DNA of 64,000 bases. Source: Muricea muricata (lineage: Eukaryota > Cnidaria > Anthozoa > Malacalcyonacea > Plexauridae). Shown in pieces: positions 1 through 13,300 of the stretch. The position numbers and the translations under genes were made by a program. The stretch spans positions 10,502,883 through 10,566,882 of the forward strand of contig OY979725.1 of the NCBI GenBank assembly GCA_963855995.1. The letters run 5' to 3'. Position 1 is the stretch's first letter. Each line of letters opens with the position of its first letter. Under the pieces are notes generated by a model, which was given only the letters and a program-made list of their open reading frames with translations, was not told where the DNA came from and searched no databases.

Positions 1-1238
1 TCGAAATCATATTATTGCCTATTCTGTAATCTCGATATCATCTAACCAAAGATTTCTTAACAAAATATTGAGGTGTTTGCCTCTAATATAAAGTCATAAT
101 CGACTTACTTTTATTGCAATATGACAATGGACATATTTATTTACATATCGTCAAAACATAATTACAAGAGTGAAGTACGTACCCAGCAATCCAACGAGGC
201 AAAGACGTTGCCTAGAAACGCCGTAAATATAATTACTCCATGAATCATCAGGCTTTGAATAGAGATGACGGTGTTATCATGTCATTCCCAGATTAGAGGC
301 CAGGTTTCGAGATCATCTCTGATAAAAGTATTAAATTTTTGGGCTATGAATGCAGTTTAAGTAGAATTTAAAGTGCGTGAAAAAAGGTATCTTTGTTGGC
401 AATATATATGTAATATCAGCCCAGTATAATGATCACGCCTGATCATCGGATATCATTGCTGCTCAAAGCTTCTTAACAACTTGTTCGGTCATATGACTCA
501 TTTCTCTGTTCACCTGACTGCACACAATTGCTCGGATTGTTTGGAAAGAATTAGAAGACGAAGTAACCTAAGTTTTGTTGCGTTTGAACCAACTGTGTGT
601 TTTTGTTTTGCCCAGCCCTGAAGTGTGTGTTTTCTACCTACGCTGTTCAGTAATAATGCCGTTCAAAATTGGAAGAAACGTCCGTCTTGTACATACACGT
701 GCTATAAAATTATAGGAATTATTACAATATATTTTCAAATACATACAAGTCATATTGTGTTGAATTATTATCTCGGTCGGATGGAAGTAAGCGTTCCTTT
801 GGGAATTTTTTCCTGAGATTCCACTTACGCGGCAGGAAATTTTGACTCTGCCCTCCTCGTTGAGTCTGAATTGATTGTGACAATGCCGAACAATATTGTT
901 GACAACATTAAACAACGTGGTCAACAAAACATTGCTCAATGCTTTTTTTTCATCAACACTCCAACTAGTTGTTTAGTATTTGCTAAATAGTGCTTGGTGG
1001 TAACGGTCGGATGTGATCGCAAAGTAATTTTTATTTGCAAGTAAGGACGCGAAGACTTGTACGAACATGCCTTGTTAAAGCTGACAGAAGTCTTAGGTGA
1101 CGTCACCACAAAACAACTGTCACCAGTCCTATTTTCGAAATCCGTGTTCGATGTTGTGTTTTATTGAGCCTAGGAAAGGCACAGTTACGTTCTACTATAG
1201 AGCAGCAGGATAAAATGTTTATTTATTGTTCGTTCTAG
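1..1238. other. Intron upstream of the first exon seen
   Basis: I see no exon here. The sequence is AT-rich, with stops in all frames at short spacing, and ends in a good acceptor (TTGTTCGTTCTAG) at 1238. A degenerate copy of a foldback-element arm lies at about 889-957. The exons for the SEC14 domain and the first spectrin repeat are expected further upstream, outside the window. Confidence 0.7.
889..957. repeat. Degenerate arm of the 9.6-kb foldback family
   Basis: About 65 bases resemble the right arm of the foldback element at 9584-9826. Shared blocks include TATTGTTGACAAC and AACATTG(C/T)TCAAT, followed by a T-run and TTTCATCA. There is no second arm nearby, so this is a half element or a decayed relic. 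I place it by eye only. Confidence 0.5.
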
Positions 1239-1361
1239 ATGAGACAATGGATCAAGGAGAATCAAGAAGATCTTGTTTCAAATTTCAGCGAAGCCGGTAC
1301 TGACGAAAATACATCGACCGAACTACAGCAGGAACATCAAAATATACAGATTTCATGTAAT
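1239..1361 (+). CDS. TRIO-like: Exon 1: first part of a spectrin repeat (a)
   Basis: 41 codons, phase 0 at both ends. The acceptor is TTCGTTCTAG and the donor is GTAAGT. It reads [13 protein letters not shown]... and fits helix A of a spectrin repeat, with the Trp-Ile pair that also opens exons 4 and 11 (KWIDE, EWIHD). The first codon is ATG, but I treat it as an internal methionine. The site behind it is a proper acceptor, and the sister exons have Val or Ala at this position. It should be the start of the second spectrin repeat of a nine-repeat protein. Confidence 0.85.
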
Positions 1362-4300
1362 GTAAGTAACGCTCTGCTATGTTCCCTTATTAGGCGATGG
1401 TTAATAATAACTTGATCTTTTACATTGTGCGAGAGTAATGCTGGATTTCAGCGGGACTTTATTCTAAGGTTATCATCGAGGGTTTTGGAAATTGAGGAAG
1501 TGTAACAGACGTATAAATCTTCGGTAGTATGTGAGAGTTTTACGAAAATTGACAACGGTTGCATCTCTCAATCTGTTTCCGTCAACTCTCGTCCAGTTTT
1601 GAACTGCTTCGCATGTTGACAGGAGTTATTGATTAAGCATTTTCCTCGTTTCATCGAGTCGCGGGTTAATATTCATGCTGTCAACTGTCATTCGGCTCTT
1701 GTTTTCAACATTTTATATTGTCGGAGGATAAGAGTTCAAAGCGCTTGTCGCTACTTCTCAGTGCTTAGGGAGAAAACTACACTCACAGTGTTGACAAGAT
1801 TCTGGGATAATTGGCACGCGTTTAAAGGCGGAATGACTTCGATATTTTAAAATACCACACACTGCTTACGGCTATTAAAGAAACAAATATTGTGATTTGA
1901 ACACCTTTGCCTTGTAAGAATACATTTATCGACAATACAATTGTGCAAGTCGTAAATATCAAAGTGTGTGCGTGCTACACGTAAGAAATTGCGTTTTATG
2001 TGCCAGCAAGGTGTTCTAGGTAATTAGCACCCAGAGATCGCTGTATACAATGTTCCTAGTGCGTATCTGTACTTGATTTTACGATACCAAAGTTGTTGTT
2101 TTGCACTTGTAATTTTTCCCAGCACTTGACAACCGGCATGTATTGATGAGGAATCAGGAATCATAACGAATATAATTATGACGTAATTTACGGTAGTACA
2201 TACTCATGCATTCAAGGAGCGCACGTTTTATTACAATCTGCAGACGATGAGAGGGAATGTGGGGGACTATTGCGGGGAGGAGGGAAGCAAAAAGAAAAGC
2301 ATTTCAAAATAAGTTTTCATTGTATAATAATCGTTTTTGTTGCACTGATGTTTGGTGTTCAGCCAGCTCCTTCCGTCTTCAATCTCGTTCAAGTTTAAAA
2401 GTTCCTTGTAAGTTAGTGTAGTGAATATTACATTATTGATACTATAAATTATTCAGTTACCGCGTGAAAGCTTATGTAAAGTCGTATAGTAAATGAGGAA
2501 GAAACGAGGCATTCTGTTCCTGTATTAAATAGCGTTGTTTTGCTTCCAGATGGTATACATGGACTGTATTCTATTCTATCACTCGATTCCGTATTCATAG
2601 ATCGAGAATCAGCCGCAAAAAACTTTAAGTGGTTACAGTCAAGGAAGTTGTTCGGCTTATTATATTGACTCACTTACCTGGTAAAACATGTTAAACATCC
2701 TGTGTCAGCGGGAAAACAGCAGGTATACTGCATTAACGAAACATCTAGTAAATAAACTGATTGAGTTCAAAGAAGAATCAAATAGGAAGTCGTATCCACT
2801 TAGGTTTGCCGATATTTTGTTCTTCAGCAATGAAAGACTTCTTATTTTGTGGAGCTGCAAGTGTTACCTTAAGCCACAGAACATACTTCTATCCAGTTTT
2901 CTGCGCGTAGTTTGTAGGATTTCATTGCACGTTTCTTCCAGACTTTTAGTTCTTTCAGCATGGGAGGTGTTGTGTCCATCAGTCGTGTCTTCCAAGCTGG
3001 AAGGCCAGGATTCTAACCTTGGCTGGCCCTCCACTAAAGGTCTTGAAATGTTTGAGGAGAAAGGGCTGCCTATGCACTGGCATCAATCAGTAAATTGCGG
3101 ATAGAAGTGCACATCACTATATTCCACGAGTGAAATCAGGCATCTGAAAACTAGGAGGTATAAAATAAAGCGTACGAAGATATCAGTTGTAGTTATTCTT
3201 TCATTTTTGTATGCTATAACATAAGACGATTCGAGTAATCTCATAGACACTCGTTATAGAGTATGATGCCAGTACGGTATGGTTGGTTATTTGTTATATA
3301 GTTGGTATGGAGAAAATTCTATTTCCAAAGGCACTTCAAGCTTTGTGACGGAGGAGTGTCCTTTTTTTGTGTGGCTCTTGAATCCAACCGCTTTTCAATT
3401 GTGTGCTTCCAAGTGGGGTAATGAATGCCAACTTGTTTTCCACGTCACAAGGTCATGATATAAGCTTTTATCTTTAAATAGTTTCAAGTTGGGTATCGCG
3501 TGACTCGTAACAACAGCTTGTTTGCCGTGCAGGTATATAATTGAGAGCTTTCTTCCTTCGTATTCCATGAATCACGAAGGGTGTAATTCGTATCTTGGAA
3601 AAGTATGTAACCCGGGATTAAGGTCAGAGCTTCCCTATCGTTGCTGTAGGTCAGACGTTCACTTGCGAATAGTTAAGCTTATCGTGCAATTGAGATAAAG
3701 GTGTAATCTTCATGTTCATACTTCATTCGACGTAATTGTTACCTCGTGCTGGTTTTTTATCTTGTATTCTATTGTGTCGTGCCAGTCAGTCACACACGAG
3801 GGGGCTTTCCTTGTTCTTGCGCGTGATCACGCAGTGTTGCTCTTCTGCTGTTGATTGAAGGTAATTGTTCAATTGACGGAGTCGACTGCGCTTCTTTCAA
3901 ACATCTGTTACTGTAATGTCACCTAGGCAATCGAACCGTTATCTTGACAGTTAAAGGTAGAATGCACTCCGATGGCTAGGAAAAGTGCCTCAAGTTTCGT
4001 TGTGGAAAACATTGACACCAAAATAGTCGATGCTGTTCTTGTTGTACTGTGCGCAGTTGAACGTTCTGGATGATTCAACTTTGTTATTTTGGCCACGAGA
4101 CCATCACAGGTTAGTCGCCAACATCTCTAAACTGGTGTATGTTGATCTAGATTTGCACGTAAGAATTGCGAAACATATGCTTGAAATTCTGGGGAAAATA
4201 TGTGTACAATTTACCAATTTTGTTACAACAATACCTCGACTTTAAACCTTTCATAACGTTAGCATCTAATGGGCGAAAGGAATCTTGCTAGGTTTTACAG

Positions 4301-7300
4301 GAAAATTTTCAAGTGTGAACGAGCTTACAGACAGTGACAGAAAATGCCAGACAAAGAGATCAATAGATGATAACGAGCCGCCCAAAAAGACGTCTCAATC
4401 ATCTGTCTGTCTTCTTTCAAAGGTACTCCTTCATATATGACAGTTGCAAGGAGTACTTGTACAACTGTGCTATGCTCGCACGAATTCTATTCGTAATCTA
4501 ACTATGGCTGTGTTACTTCGTTAATGAAAGACTGGATTTGTTTGCAATACCTCGATGAATCATAGATCCACCTTTGAAAAACACTCACTTTCTTTTTCTG
4601 CATGTGTATGCTTTAATTAATCTGCACTATGAGATGTGCAGAACACAGAAACATCACTGGCTCTGCCTTTCAGTGAACATTATGTTTACAGCATGACTAC
4701 TGTACGACTCTGCATGCGCGTGCTTAGCACACAAAATCTCAATTAGATTTGTTTTTGTTTTCTTTGTACTTTGAATTGCCTTTTTGACGTTTCGAGACGC
4801 ATTTTTTTAATGTCCATTGTTTCATTTGACTGTTGTTTTGGAAAAAACAAATTACCTTTTGTTACTGCTTTGCGTTATCGTCGTGCTGCTCTGACTCGAA
4901 ACATTTTCGATGGTGAGTTGCGACTTTGAATACAGGCTTCGAATTCCTCTTGCCCCAGTTTGTGCTCGCTCGTGCTAAAGAGACTGACCCAGCATTGTTC
5001 GCATCTCAAATTGCAGCAGGTGTTATTCAAAATTCGAAGTGTTTTGTGAATTATTCATCGTCTACCGTGCATAGGGGTCTCGGTATTTTGAAGAAACAGG
5101 GGTAAACTTTGCCATTTCGACAATATAACGCAATGGGCATTGTTAAACAACTAGAATATTGTAGAATACATTTGAATCGCATTCTCATTCAAGAACGAGT
5201 GATATTTCCCTGAATACAGGCTACCTTTGAATGCGCTCCGTCGAAAGCTTTAAATATTTAAAAAACTGTGACTACTATTATCAGAGTTTATGCAAGAGTT
5301 CATGTTATTTAAACAAGAAAAAATATTTCTGCGTGGGTTTTACCGGATCAAAAACGTGGGCACTGCACTTTTGTTTTCCGTTTCTCGGCCAAAGGCGAAA
5401 GTGTTTATAAGATGGAAGATTGTATTAAGATTAATACATGTAATTCTTTCTATTTGATATCGGAATTATTATAATTTATGTCGTGACAGCTGGCCCGCGG
5501 AGCTCTGAATCGCATCAGCGACGTTTTGGGAATATTTGCACTGTGGCTTTTTTTCGCTGAACATTTTGTCGATGGAAGCGAATTTCATATGCCATTGATT
5601 CATTGTTATTTCGAAATCATGCTGTGTCATGAAAACAATATGGCCGCTACGAAGAATGATTTTCTCGCTGTATATATTTTCAAACGTGCCTACACGAAGC
5701 TTGAAAGTCGACTGCTTCGTTAAGGATGCAAACAAATATTATGTGGCCCAGTAGACCATTCTTGCTCGAGTAAAAAAGGTAAATTGCTTTTTAAAATGCA
5801 CTTATTATATGCTCGGTTGAATTTTAGTAACTGCTCTCAAATTCTATGCTTTTCTTTGCTGAAAAAATTCAAGCTAGATTTACTGATCACAGGGGCTTTT
5901 TGCTAATATTTGCCTGTCATAAGTATATATTTAGCCATATTTAAGAACTGCTCATACAAATGATAGCTTGAAGCGGCCAGTGTCTAGTCCGTATTATAAA
6001 GGCATTAAGGTAGTTATGGACTTATTGGAGAAGATTTAGAATGCTCTTCATTTAAACAGCTAGTGTATGTATAATTTTGATTTGGGATTTATTTTTAAAA
6101 ACGTACTTAGACTTTAGCATAAATCTCAATGATTGCTTCTATAAATCAAAGCATTTTTGCTGTAGAATTTCTGCTTACCTATACTTTGTATATTCCTCAT
6201 GGAATTTATATGGAATGTTAATCTTACGAATTTTGTGTCGTACGACGTAAGCCACATTGATAATGCTTGTTATGTGAACGACTTGTCATTCTTAACCGAT
6301 GACAGTAATCATTCATAATGAAGAATATTCGTTCCATTTTTCCATTTATTTATCTAAGTTCGTGCGAACAATTATATGTTTTACTTTCGAATTCGCGATA
6401 AGATTAACATCCAAAATATTGATCGAAACAAATTTCAATGCTTTCACTGTTTCTATTGTTTCAAATTAATCCCTTTGAAAATATATGTTTTTACGACAAG
6501 TTAAGTTTATTTTGCGCATGTATTCTGTCGTGTGTCTACACGTAGACAACGTTCATTTGTCGAAGAGCTTGTAGACTGTTTGGATCGATTTTGAAATCTT
6601 TTAGGACTTTTCCAAGCGAGTTATTGGAGTAGACTGATGTCTCGTGTTAGACAAAAAGTCTGACGAGATGTTTTCTAATATTCAATGATTATGTTTTTAA
6701 CTTAAACTCACTACTTCCTCGGTTACCCAAGATATTATGATAGGAAATTGCTTGTGCTATCTCTTTGTACCGTTGAAATATATCATGTGTTATTTCTACT
6801 TCGGTTTGTTCTAAATTATGGAGGTTTTGTTTACAGTTTTGACAATGAATTATTCACGATATCTCAGCGAGTGCTTTCAGAGTCAATGTTAGTATTATTG
6901 CTTTCATTTGGCCAGTTTAAAGAATGGAGGTTTTTTACTAATTGCATTAGGCGTTTGATACTTCCTCTTTGCTCCAGGGACGGTCGAGCTACAATCGTAG
7001 ACGTACCTGATACACTAATATCGTAAAGCACTTTACCCTTGGTACAATACAGACACGTGGAAAGTACAGAAACGAGATATTTGCCTCTACACAAGTGCTT
7101 GAAAAATTGAATAGATTGAGCGGAATTTCAAAAGGAAAAAGAATTGTCGTAAAGAAAATGAAAAATTTTTGCAAAGGAAAAGACAGTCTCGAACAGTTTT
7201 GTGCAAGGTAGTTTTTATGGAGATAAAAAACATCAGATCTTTCGCTCCCTGAAACGATATATTCAGCACAATTCGCGAGGAAGTCAGTAGCGTAGCAAGC

Positions 7301-10300
7301 TCGATGAATTATTCCCGTTATGCAAATATTCTCCTGTTCACTGACTGTGAAAACAATCAATTTCTAAAGAAATGAATAATGATAATAACTTGAAAATAAC
7401 TTGAAATTTGCATAGCAAGACAAAATTGTCGGGCTTGCTACGCCACTGGAGGAAGTTACTAGTGAATAATCCAACTTACTTTGCGATGAACGGCGTTCGC
7501 TCGTAACTTCCGCGAATTCCGCTCATATCTTATCAGGCAGTGAAAGATCCTATGTTTTTATGTAGCTTTGACTGCATTACAGGCGCTGGTAACGTTGGTT
7601 AGAGTGTTTAGTAAAAATAGATAGTAATTATTTTCCTATAAAATCAAATCCAGTTCCTTTGGTGTGAATACCAGCCTAAAATGATCAGGTAAATGGTTTA
7701 TTGTCTTTCATGATTATCTAAATGTGAAATGCGATCTTTTTCGTGCTATTACGTGAACATATTGCCTATTCGTCTTCTGCGTCACATGCTATTTTTGTTC
7801 GTTGTCGGTATAAATTATGAACAAAAGCCGTAGTTTGAAAGCGATTGCAATATGTTTTCAACTTTCCTTATCCAAATTACGGTTTCATTTCATTGTTTGA
7901 CATCTAATCCGATCCGTTTTGAACAACCAGTTCCGGTCGATTCATTTGAATAGAGAGAAAAAAACTTCAAACTATCGGAAATCTTTCCTGAATGTTATAT
8001 CCTCGCATTTTCTGAACATAAACTTTTCTCAGAGCTCGAGCCCTATTACGAACCAATCCTCAGTCCTATCATAAAGAAATCGTGCTAAAATAAGCATATG
8101 AGAACATTGCATGAAGAAGCAATAAACGGCGCAAGGTCTATTTGGGAAAGAATTGACAAATTAGCTTGTTTTGTCGGACGTTCTTCATCTAAAGCAGACA
8201 CTAGTCCAGACATGTCCGTCAGAAAGGCGGAAAGCTTGAGTAGTCAGTCACCGCCGTTCAGAACCGGCTTTGATCAGTTGATAAATTAGCCACGCGCCTT
8301 TGTGCGCGGTGAACGCGTACAATCGAGACTTAATTTCGCGTTTCATGGCTGCCGCTGTTCTAGAGATGTTTCAAGACAGACATACTGTACCTGACGATAC
8401 ACAAAGCAAGAAAATATATGCTGATTTAAGAAGAAAAGTCCCTCTTGTTATAATTCTCTGAAAAAAAGAAAGACCTCTTTTCGAAAGTTTTTTTTTTCTT
8501 GGATGTAAAAAGAAAGGAAAGATTAACTGACGGAAGATTTTTTCTTTATGTCCAAGAAAGCTAAACGACTTACTGCCGTGTAAGCACTAAAAGTATGATG
8601 CATGAACTATTATACGCGTTTGTTCACGTTTGAAACGTAACGTTTTATCATTAAATGGAACACTTTTCCTCGTGAAATTAACACGTTTGTTTTTGCTTGA
8701 TAACTTCTGCTAGTTGTTGGTATTTTGCTAGGCTGATGTGTTAAAAAATGCTCTGTGAGTTTTGCCAGTTCGAATTTGCACTTTTAGGATTCTCTGTCGT
8801 TATATGTTTCTAAAAACTTGCTGTAAAGAGCCAGTAAACATGCCCAAAAAGTAGCAAAAAGTTTTCTTTGATATCATAATTGTTTGCATATTATACTTCA
8901 AACATGACGATTTCACCGGGAAAAGTGTTTGATTTAAAGATGAAACGTTACGTTTCAAACGTGAACAAACGCCGGAGTGAAATAGTTCATGTATCATGCT
9001 TGAACGTAAATGGAACTAGAACAAGAAAACAAGTTAAACAATTTTAAAAAATAAGAAACAATTATAAAACCAAACTCTAAAAGATAAACGTCCTGAAGAA
9101 ATTTTTCTTGCACTACTGTGATTAAGGTGTAGTCGTGGTTTCCGTGATCAATTCTATGCATGTAAGGTTTCGTGCTGCAATCACACCAGTCTTTTTTTCT
9201 TAATGAGCAAAACGCCTACTAAGGCGTTCACTCGGCCTGTCGAGCAGAAAATTGGCACTATGTGCATTGCGGTCTAGACTGCTCGTACTGCCCTGGAGAC
9301 GTAAAAAGTCGTAGACTAGCCCTTAAAGGACTATGTCTGTCGTTCAATAGTGCCCGTAAAGCCTCAATGAGTTAACGCTGTGCGGAGAGTCTTGTTCAAT
9401 AGAATACGGCTTTGACTCATTGCTCATAGCGAAATTTTCGCGTTGAAATTTGTCGTTATAAAACATTTTGCATGAGAATCTTTACACGTAGAACCTTCTG
9501 GCGGCTTAGGTACCTGTTAAAATGCGTGTTTTGCTCACGTATGCCGCTTGAAATCAAGTTAAACCACGTACTTGATGGGCGCATACACAGCAAAAAACGC
9601 ACAACCTGTTCTGGCCTGATGAAAACAGCCATGAACAATGTTTTGCTACCCACATTGTTCAAGGTTGTCAACAATAATGTTCAACATTGTTACACCTGAT
9701 TACAGGCTAATTTAGGCTCATCAACTTGTTCAGTATTGTTGACAACCTTGAACAATGTGGGCAGCATAACATTGTTCAATCCTGTTTTCATCAGGCCAAA
9801 ACAGGTTGTGCGTTTTTTGCTGTGTACAGGTTGTGCCAGCGGTATCGCCCACGAGCGGCGGCCCAAATTTCGACATCAAAAACAGAAAATTTGAGCGAGG
9901 CGAATTTACAACGCCGCCACGCCCTACGGGCAGGCGGAGTAATGAGTGTAGATGCAGTCTTGTTTTCTAACTTAGGATACGAAAGGGATAAACGGTCGAG
10001 AGAAACACACGTTTTTACTACATGACCTGTTCACAAGTGTCGTGTAAGGGTGTATACGTGATTGTACATTTGATATGGGACTCGTTTTTCTACGTAATTG
10101 GTATAATGAGTCGTATAATAAATAAGTCCTCATCCCACAAGTTTTCTAGGCTCTCATAGCCAAAATCCAACGAGAACAGGAGCTGCATGAAGTTGGCTAT
10201 AACTGACTAAAAGACTAGAGAGACCTCTCATATAGAATCACGGACCCTCGTGAGCTCCCAGTTTAAATTTGGATCAGCTAAATTTAAAACGATTCGATGA

Positions 10301-13300
10301 GTGAGACGTGAGAGTTGGCAAAATACCGGTCGACCGATATTTTCGCTTGACCGTTGAAAAATGAACAATGTGAGTCCAACATCTATCACACGTTTTTCTG
10401 AATGTTCTTATCGCTTTCCGAGAATTAGTAAGTGTTGACAATTAACACACTCGCGTCGTTAGATGGCATGTGTTGATAAACACGAGAGAAGCCATTAATT
10501 AAAAGTATTTACTCCTAGAAAAACTCAGATTTAATTGTATGACATGCTTAAAACAAAACAATTATGTGTACCTTGTATATAAGTTCCAGGTAATTTTCAG
10601 ACCAATTTGCACGGACAAAAATCACAGCGTGTTATGTTGATGCCCGACATTCATGCATCGCCATTGACCTAGCCGATCAGCAAAGCGTACTTGATGTTAA
10701 ACTTGTAACCGGGAAGCGCTACTGAATTCATGAATTTTTTATAAGGTTATCTCGATCAACGCATGCTGTCTTACGTCCGGATACTTGCAATGACAATATC
10801 ATTCACGCAAAGATGTGCTTTGTATATGAAGAGACTATTTGTCACATGAGTTTGAATGTTTATGGTTTGACAAGTAAATCGTATTACATGCTGTAATCCT
10901 GCATGGCCTTTGTCGGACGACACAAGAAAGGCTTTACTGTGGCCGTTATTATAAAACTAAAAGACATCGGGAATCACATAGAGGTACATGTAGTGTTTTG
11001 AATGTGGGGGGTCTACTGTGCGAGTACGTATTATTCAGCCGTTTACCGTAATCGTATCTGACTTGCTATTAAGGTAATAAACATTTGTAGAAGCTGGTAG
11101 ATTATTTGAAGTCTCGAAAGGAGTCATGTAAGAGCTTCTTCGCGTGGTTTTAGACAAAAACAATGTACAAACGTTTATATTTGAACTCAATATCGGTATA
11201 ATTTTATTTAGCATTAAATTACGTGTGAGAAGCAAGGAAAGACCGGCTTAGATAATTGGAGCGTCACCGAACTGTTGTGTACGGCTAGTGGTAAAATGTT
11301 ACCACTGTAAAATACTTCAGGTTTTCGATTACTCACAGGGAAACCTCGTTTAATCACGAAAACGTGCTGAGTAATGCTGAATGATTAATCCCTCTGTTCA
11401 CACGGCTTGTGGCTTTTCAAGTTGCGCTGTAGGGCTCGACATGCTCGCATGCAGCAGTCCACTGCGAACAACAAACGTTAAGCGATTGAGGTACCAAACT
11501 ATTGCCCGTCGGTGATAAAGTTTCTGTGCTATGCAATGTGTCTAAGTTCGGCATTGATTCGCCATTTCGACAAATAGTATGGCTCTAACATTTCATGGCT
11601 GATGATTTTTAATTTATTAAAAAGGAAGTGCCTGAGTTTATTCGTTTGTCGTAAACGTCGTGACGTCTAGTCACACAAAGCCTAGTCAGTTTTGTTTTGA
11701 TCGCAGACTTTTCTCGTGATTTTACGGCTAGTTAACTGGTCTATATATATACACCTTTTCCGGAAATACTACCATCTCGCTGTTTTGTTTTTAAGTACTT
11801 GGCTTTAGTGTCGTTTGTTTGCCAATGTTGGCTGCCTGGTTCAGAAGGGTTGGGGATTGTAGATTTGGTAATCAAATGAGCACCCCTGTTCTACATGAAT
11901 AATCTCCTCCCCCCTGGCATTGTCATTGACTTTGTCTGGGCTAACTCAATATATTTCTTGATTCTGCAGGAAATATCTGAGAATATTAAGAAAATCCTCG
12001 AAGGAGCAGAAAAATTATTACAATCTGGACATTATGAAGCAGACCTTATCGAATCAATAGCAGGTTCATTGGAACAAGAGTGGAAACAATTTGCAATGGA
12101 TATCAGCGAACGTGGTAATTTACTTGCCTGTTCTGTTGGCTTTCACAAGAAAAGCGAAGAGGTTGGTTTAATATATCAGGCACTATTGCATTGTAAGACT
12201 ATTTTATAAGGCGTCTTATTCCACAGAAAATCCTGGATTTTCTCCAGGTTCTTCGGCTTCCTTCTGTAGGGAAATATTGACAAAGTGGGTGTGATTAGCC
12301 CCGAACTAAATTAATAAAAAAAAGTTGCCAACCAGAGACTTTAAGCAACCGTAGACATTTTGATCACCATAATACTGTTGTTATAGGTTATGGTGGCGAA
12401 GTATCCTGTTGTGTATCCTACGCTCAAAATCTCGTAATTTTATCTCATTTTCAGGCAGTTAGCAGGTCTTGCATCTGTAGTCCTTCAGAACTCTATAGAT
12501 ATAGCATATTTTCGTACCTTTTACAGCAAGTTTCGAGACAGCATTTCTCACATGCAGAGGGAAAATTTAGGCTTTTCGCGGTCTTAGTGAACTGTGCTAT
12601 TTTTGTCCTGAAAAGAGATGAGCCAATGCGAACGGAGGTAAAATTCTTGTCTAAATCAAAATGATATTTTTACCTTTAGGATACGAGGGACAAGTATATC
12701 CTATTTTTTTATCTAATCTTGAATCTTATTTTGTAAAGCCGACCAATATACGAGTTTAAAATGTTGAAATTTTTTTTAAATATGCTTCCTTCTGTTCAGA
12801 ATTCATTGTTAAACTTGTCAAGGTACTCTTAATGTCTTTTTCTTTTTTGAGTGGATGAAATTATTCAAAAGCAATTTCGACAGGCAAGTTCAAGTCGGCT
12901 TGCATTTGTTCGTTAAATAATAAAACCCAAATTTATTTTCATGAAAAAGTGAGTTTGTATGCTCAATGTTGAAACAGAACTACAGCATAGCATAGCCAAC
13001 CGGACTATTTAGTTTCTTCGATGCACCCTATATGATATTTTAAAGACACTACACGCTGTGCCGACACCAAGCTATGTACAATACTGTAGCGTGCTGTAGC
13101 TTAGCATAGCATTTGCTGTACAATACACCACAGAAAACCCACCGTACCATACAATACCATGGCCATACTGTACTATACGATACTATACTATACTCTACTA
13201 TTACTCTACTTTACTCTACTCTACTATTTGTACTATGCTATACTATATACTATATACGATACTATATACTATACTATGCTATACCTTACTTTACCTTAAT

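Larger units (their letters stand above)
1362..11969 (+). other. Intron 1 (10.6 kb) with several foldback elements
   Basis: The largest intron. It holds foldback elements at 7219-7567, 8592-9000 and 9584-9826, listed separately. A 122-nt stretch at 4301-4422 has acceptor-like and donor-like borders and one open frame, but does not fit the reading frame of the gene. Chance ORFs, the longest 138 codons at 2688-3104, show no recognisable domain. I see no other gene. Confidence 0.75.

Noticed and set aside
1239-1241. ATG of exon 1 as the gene's start codon
   Set aside because: It follows a strong acceptor, and the sister exons (4, 8, 11) show the same position is internal to a spectrin repeat.
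2688-3104. 138-codon ORF in intron 1
   Set aside because: No recognised domain and no splice pattern to join it to the gene. Isolated ORFs of this size occur by chance in a 10.6-kb intron.
9726-10025. 99-codon ORF
   Set aside because: Its first half is the right arm of the foldback element at 9584-9826, and the rest has no recognised domain.
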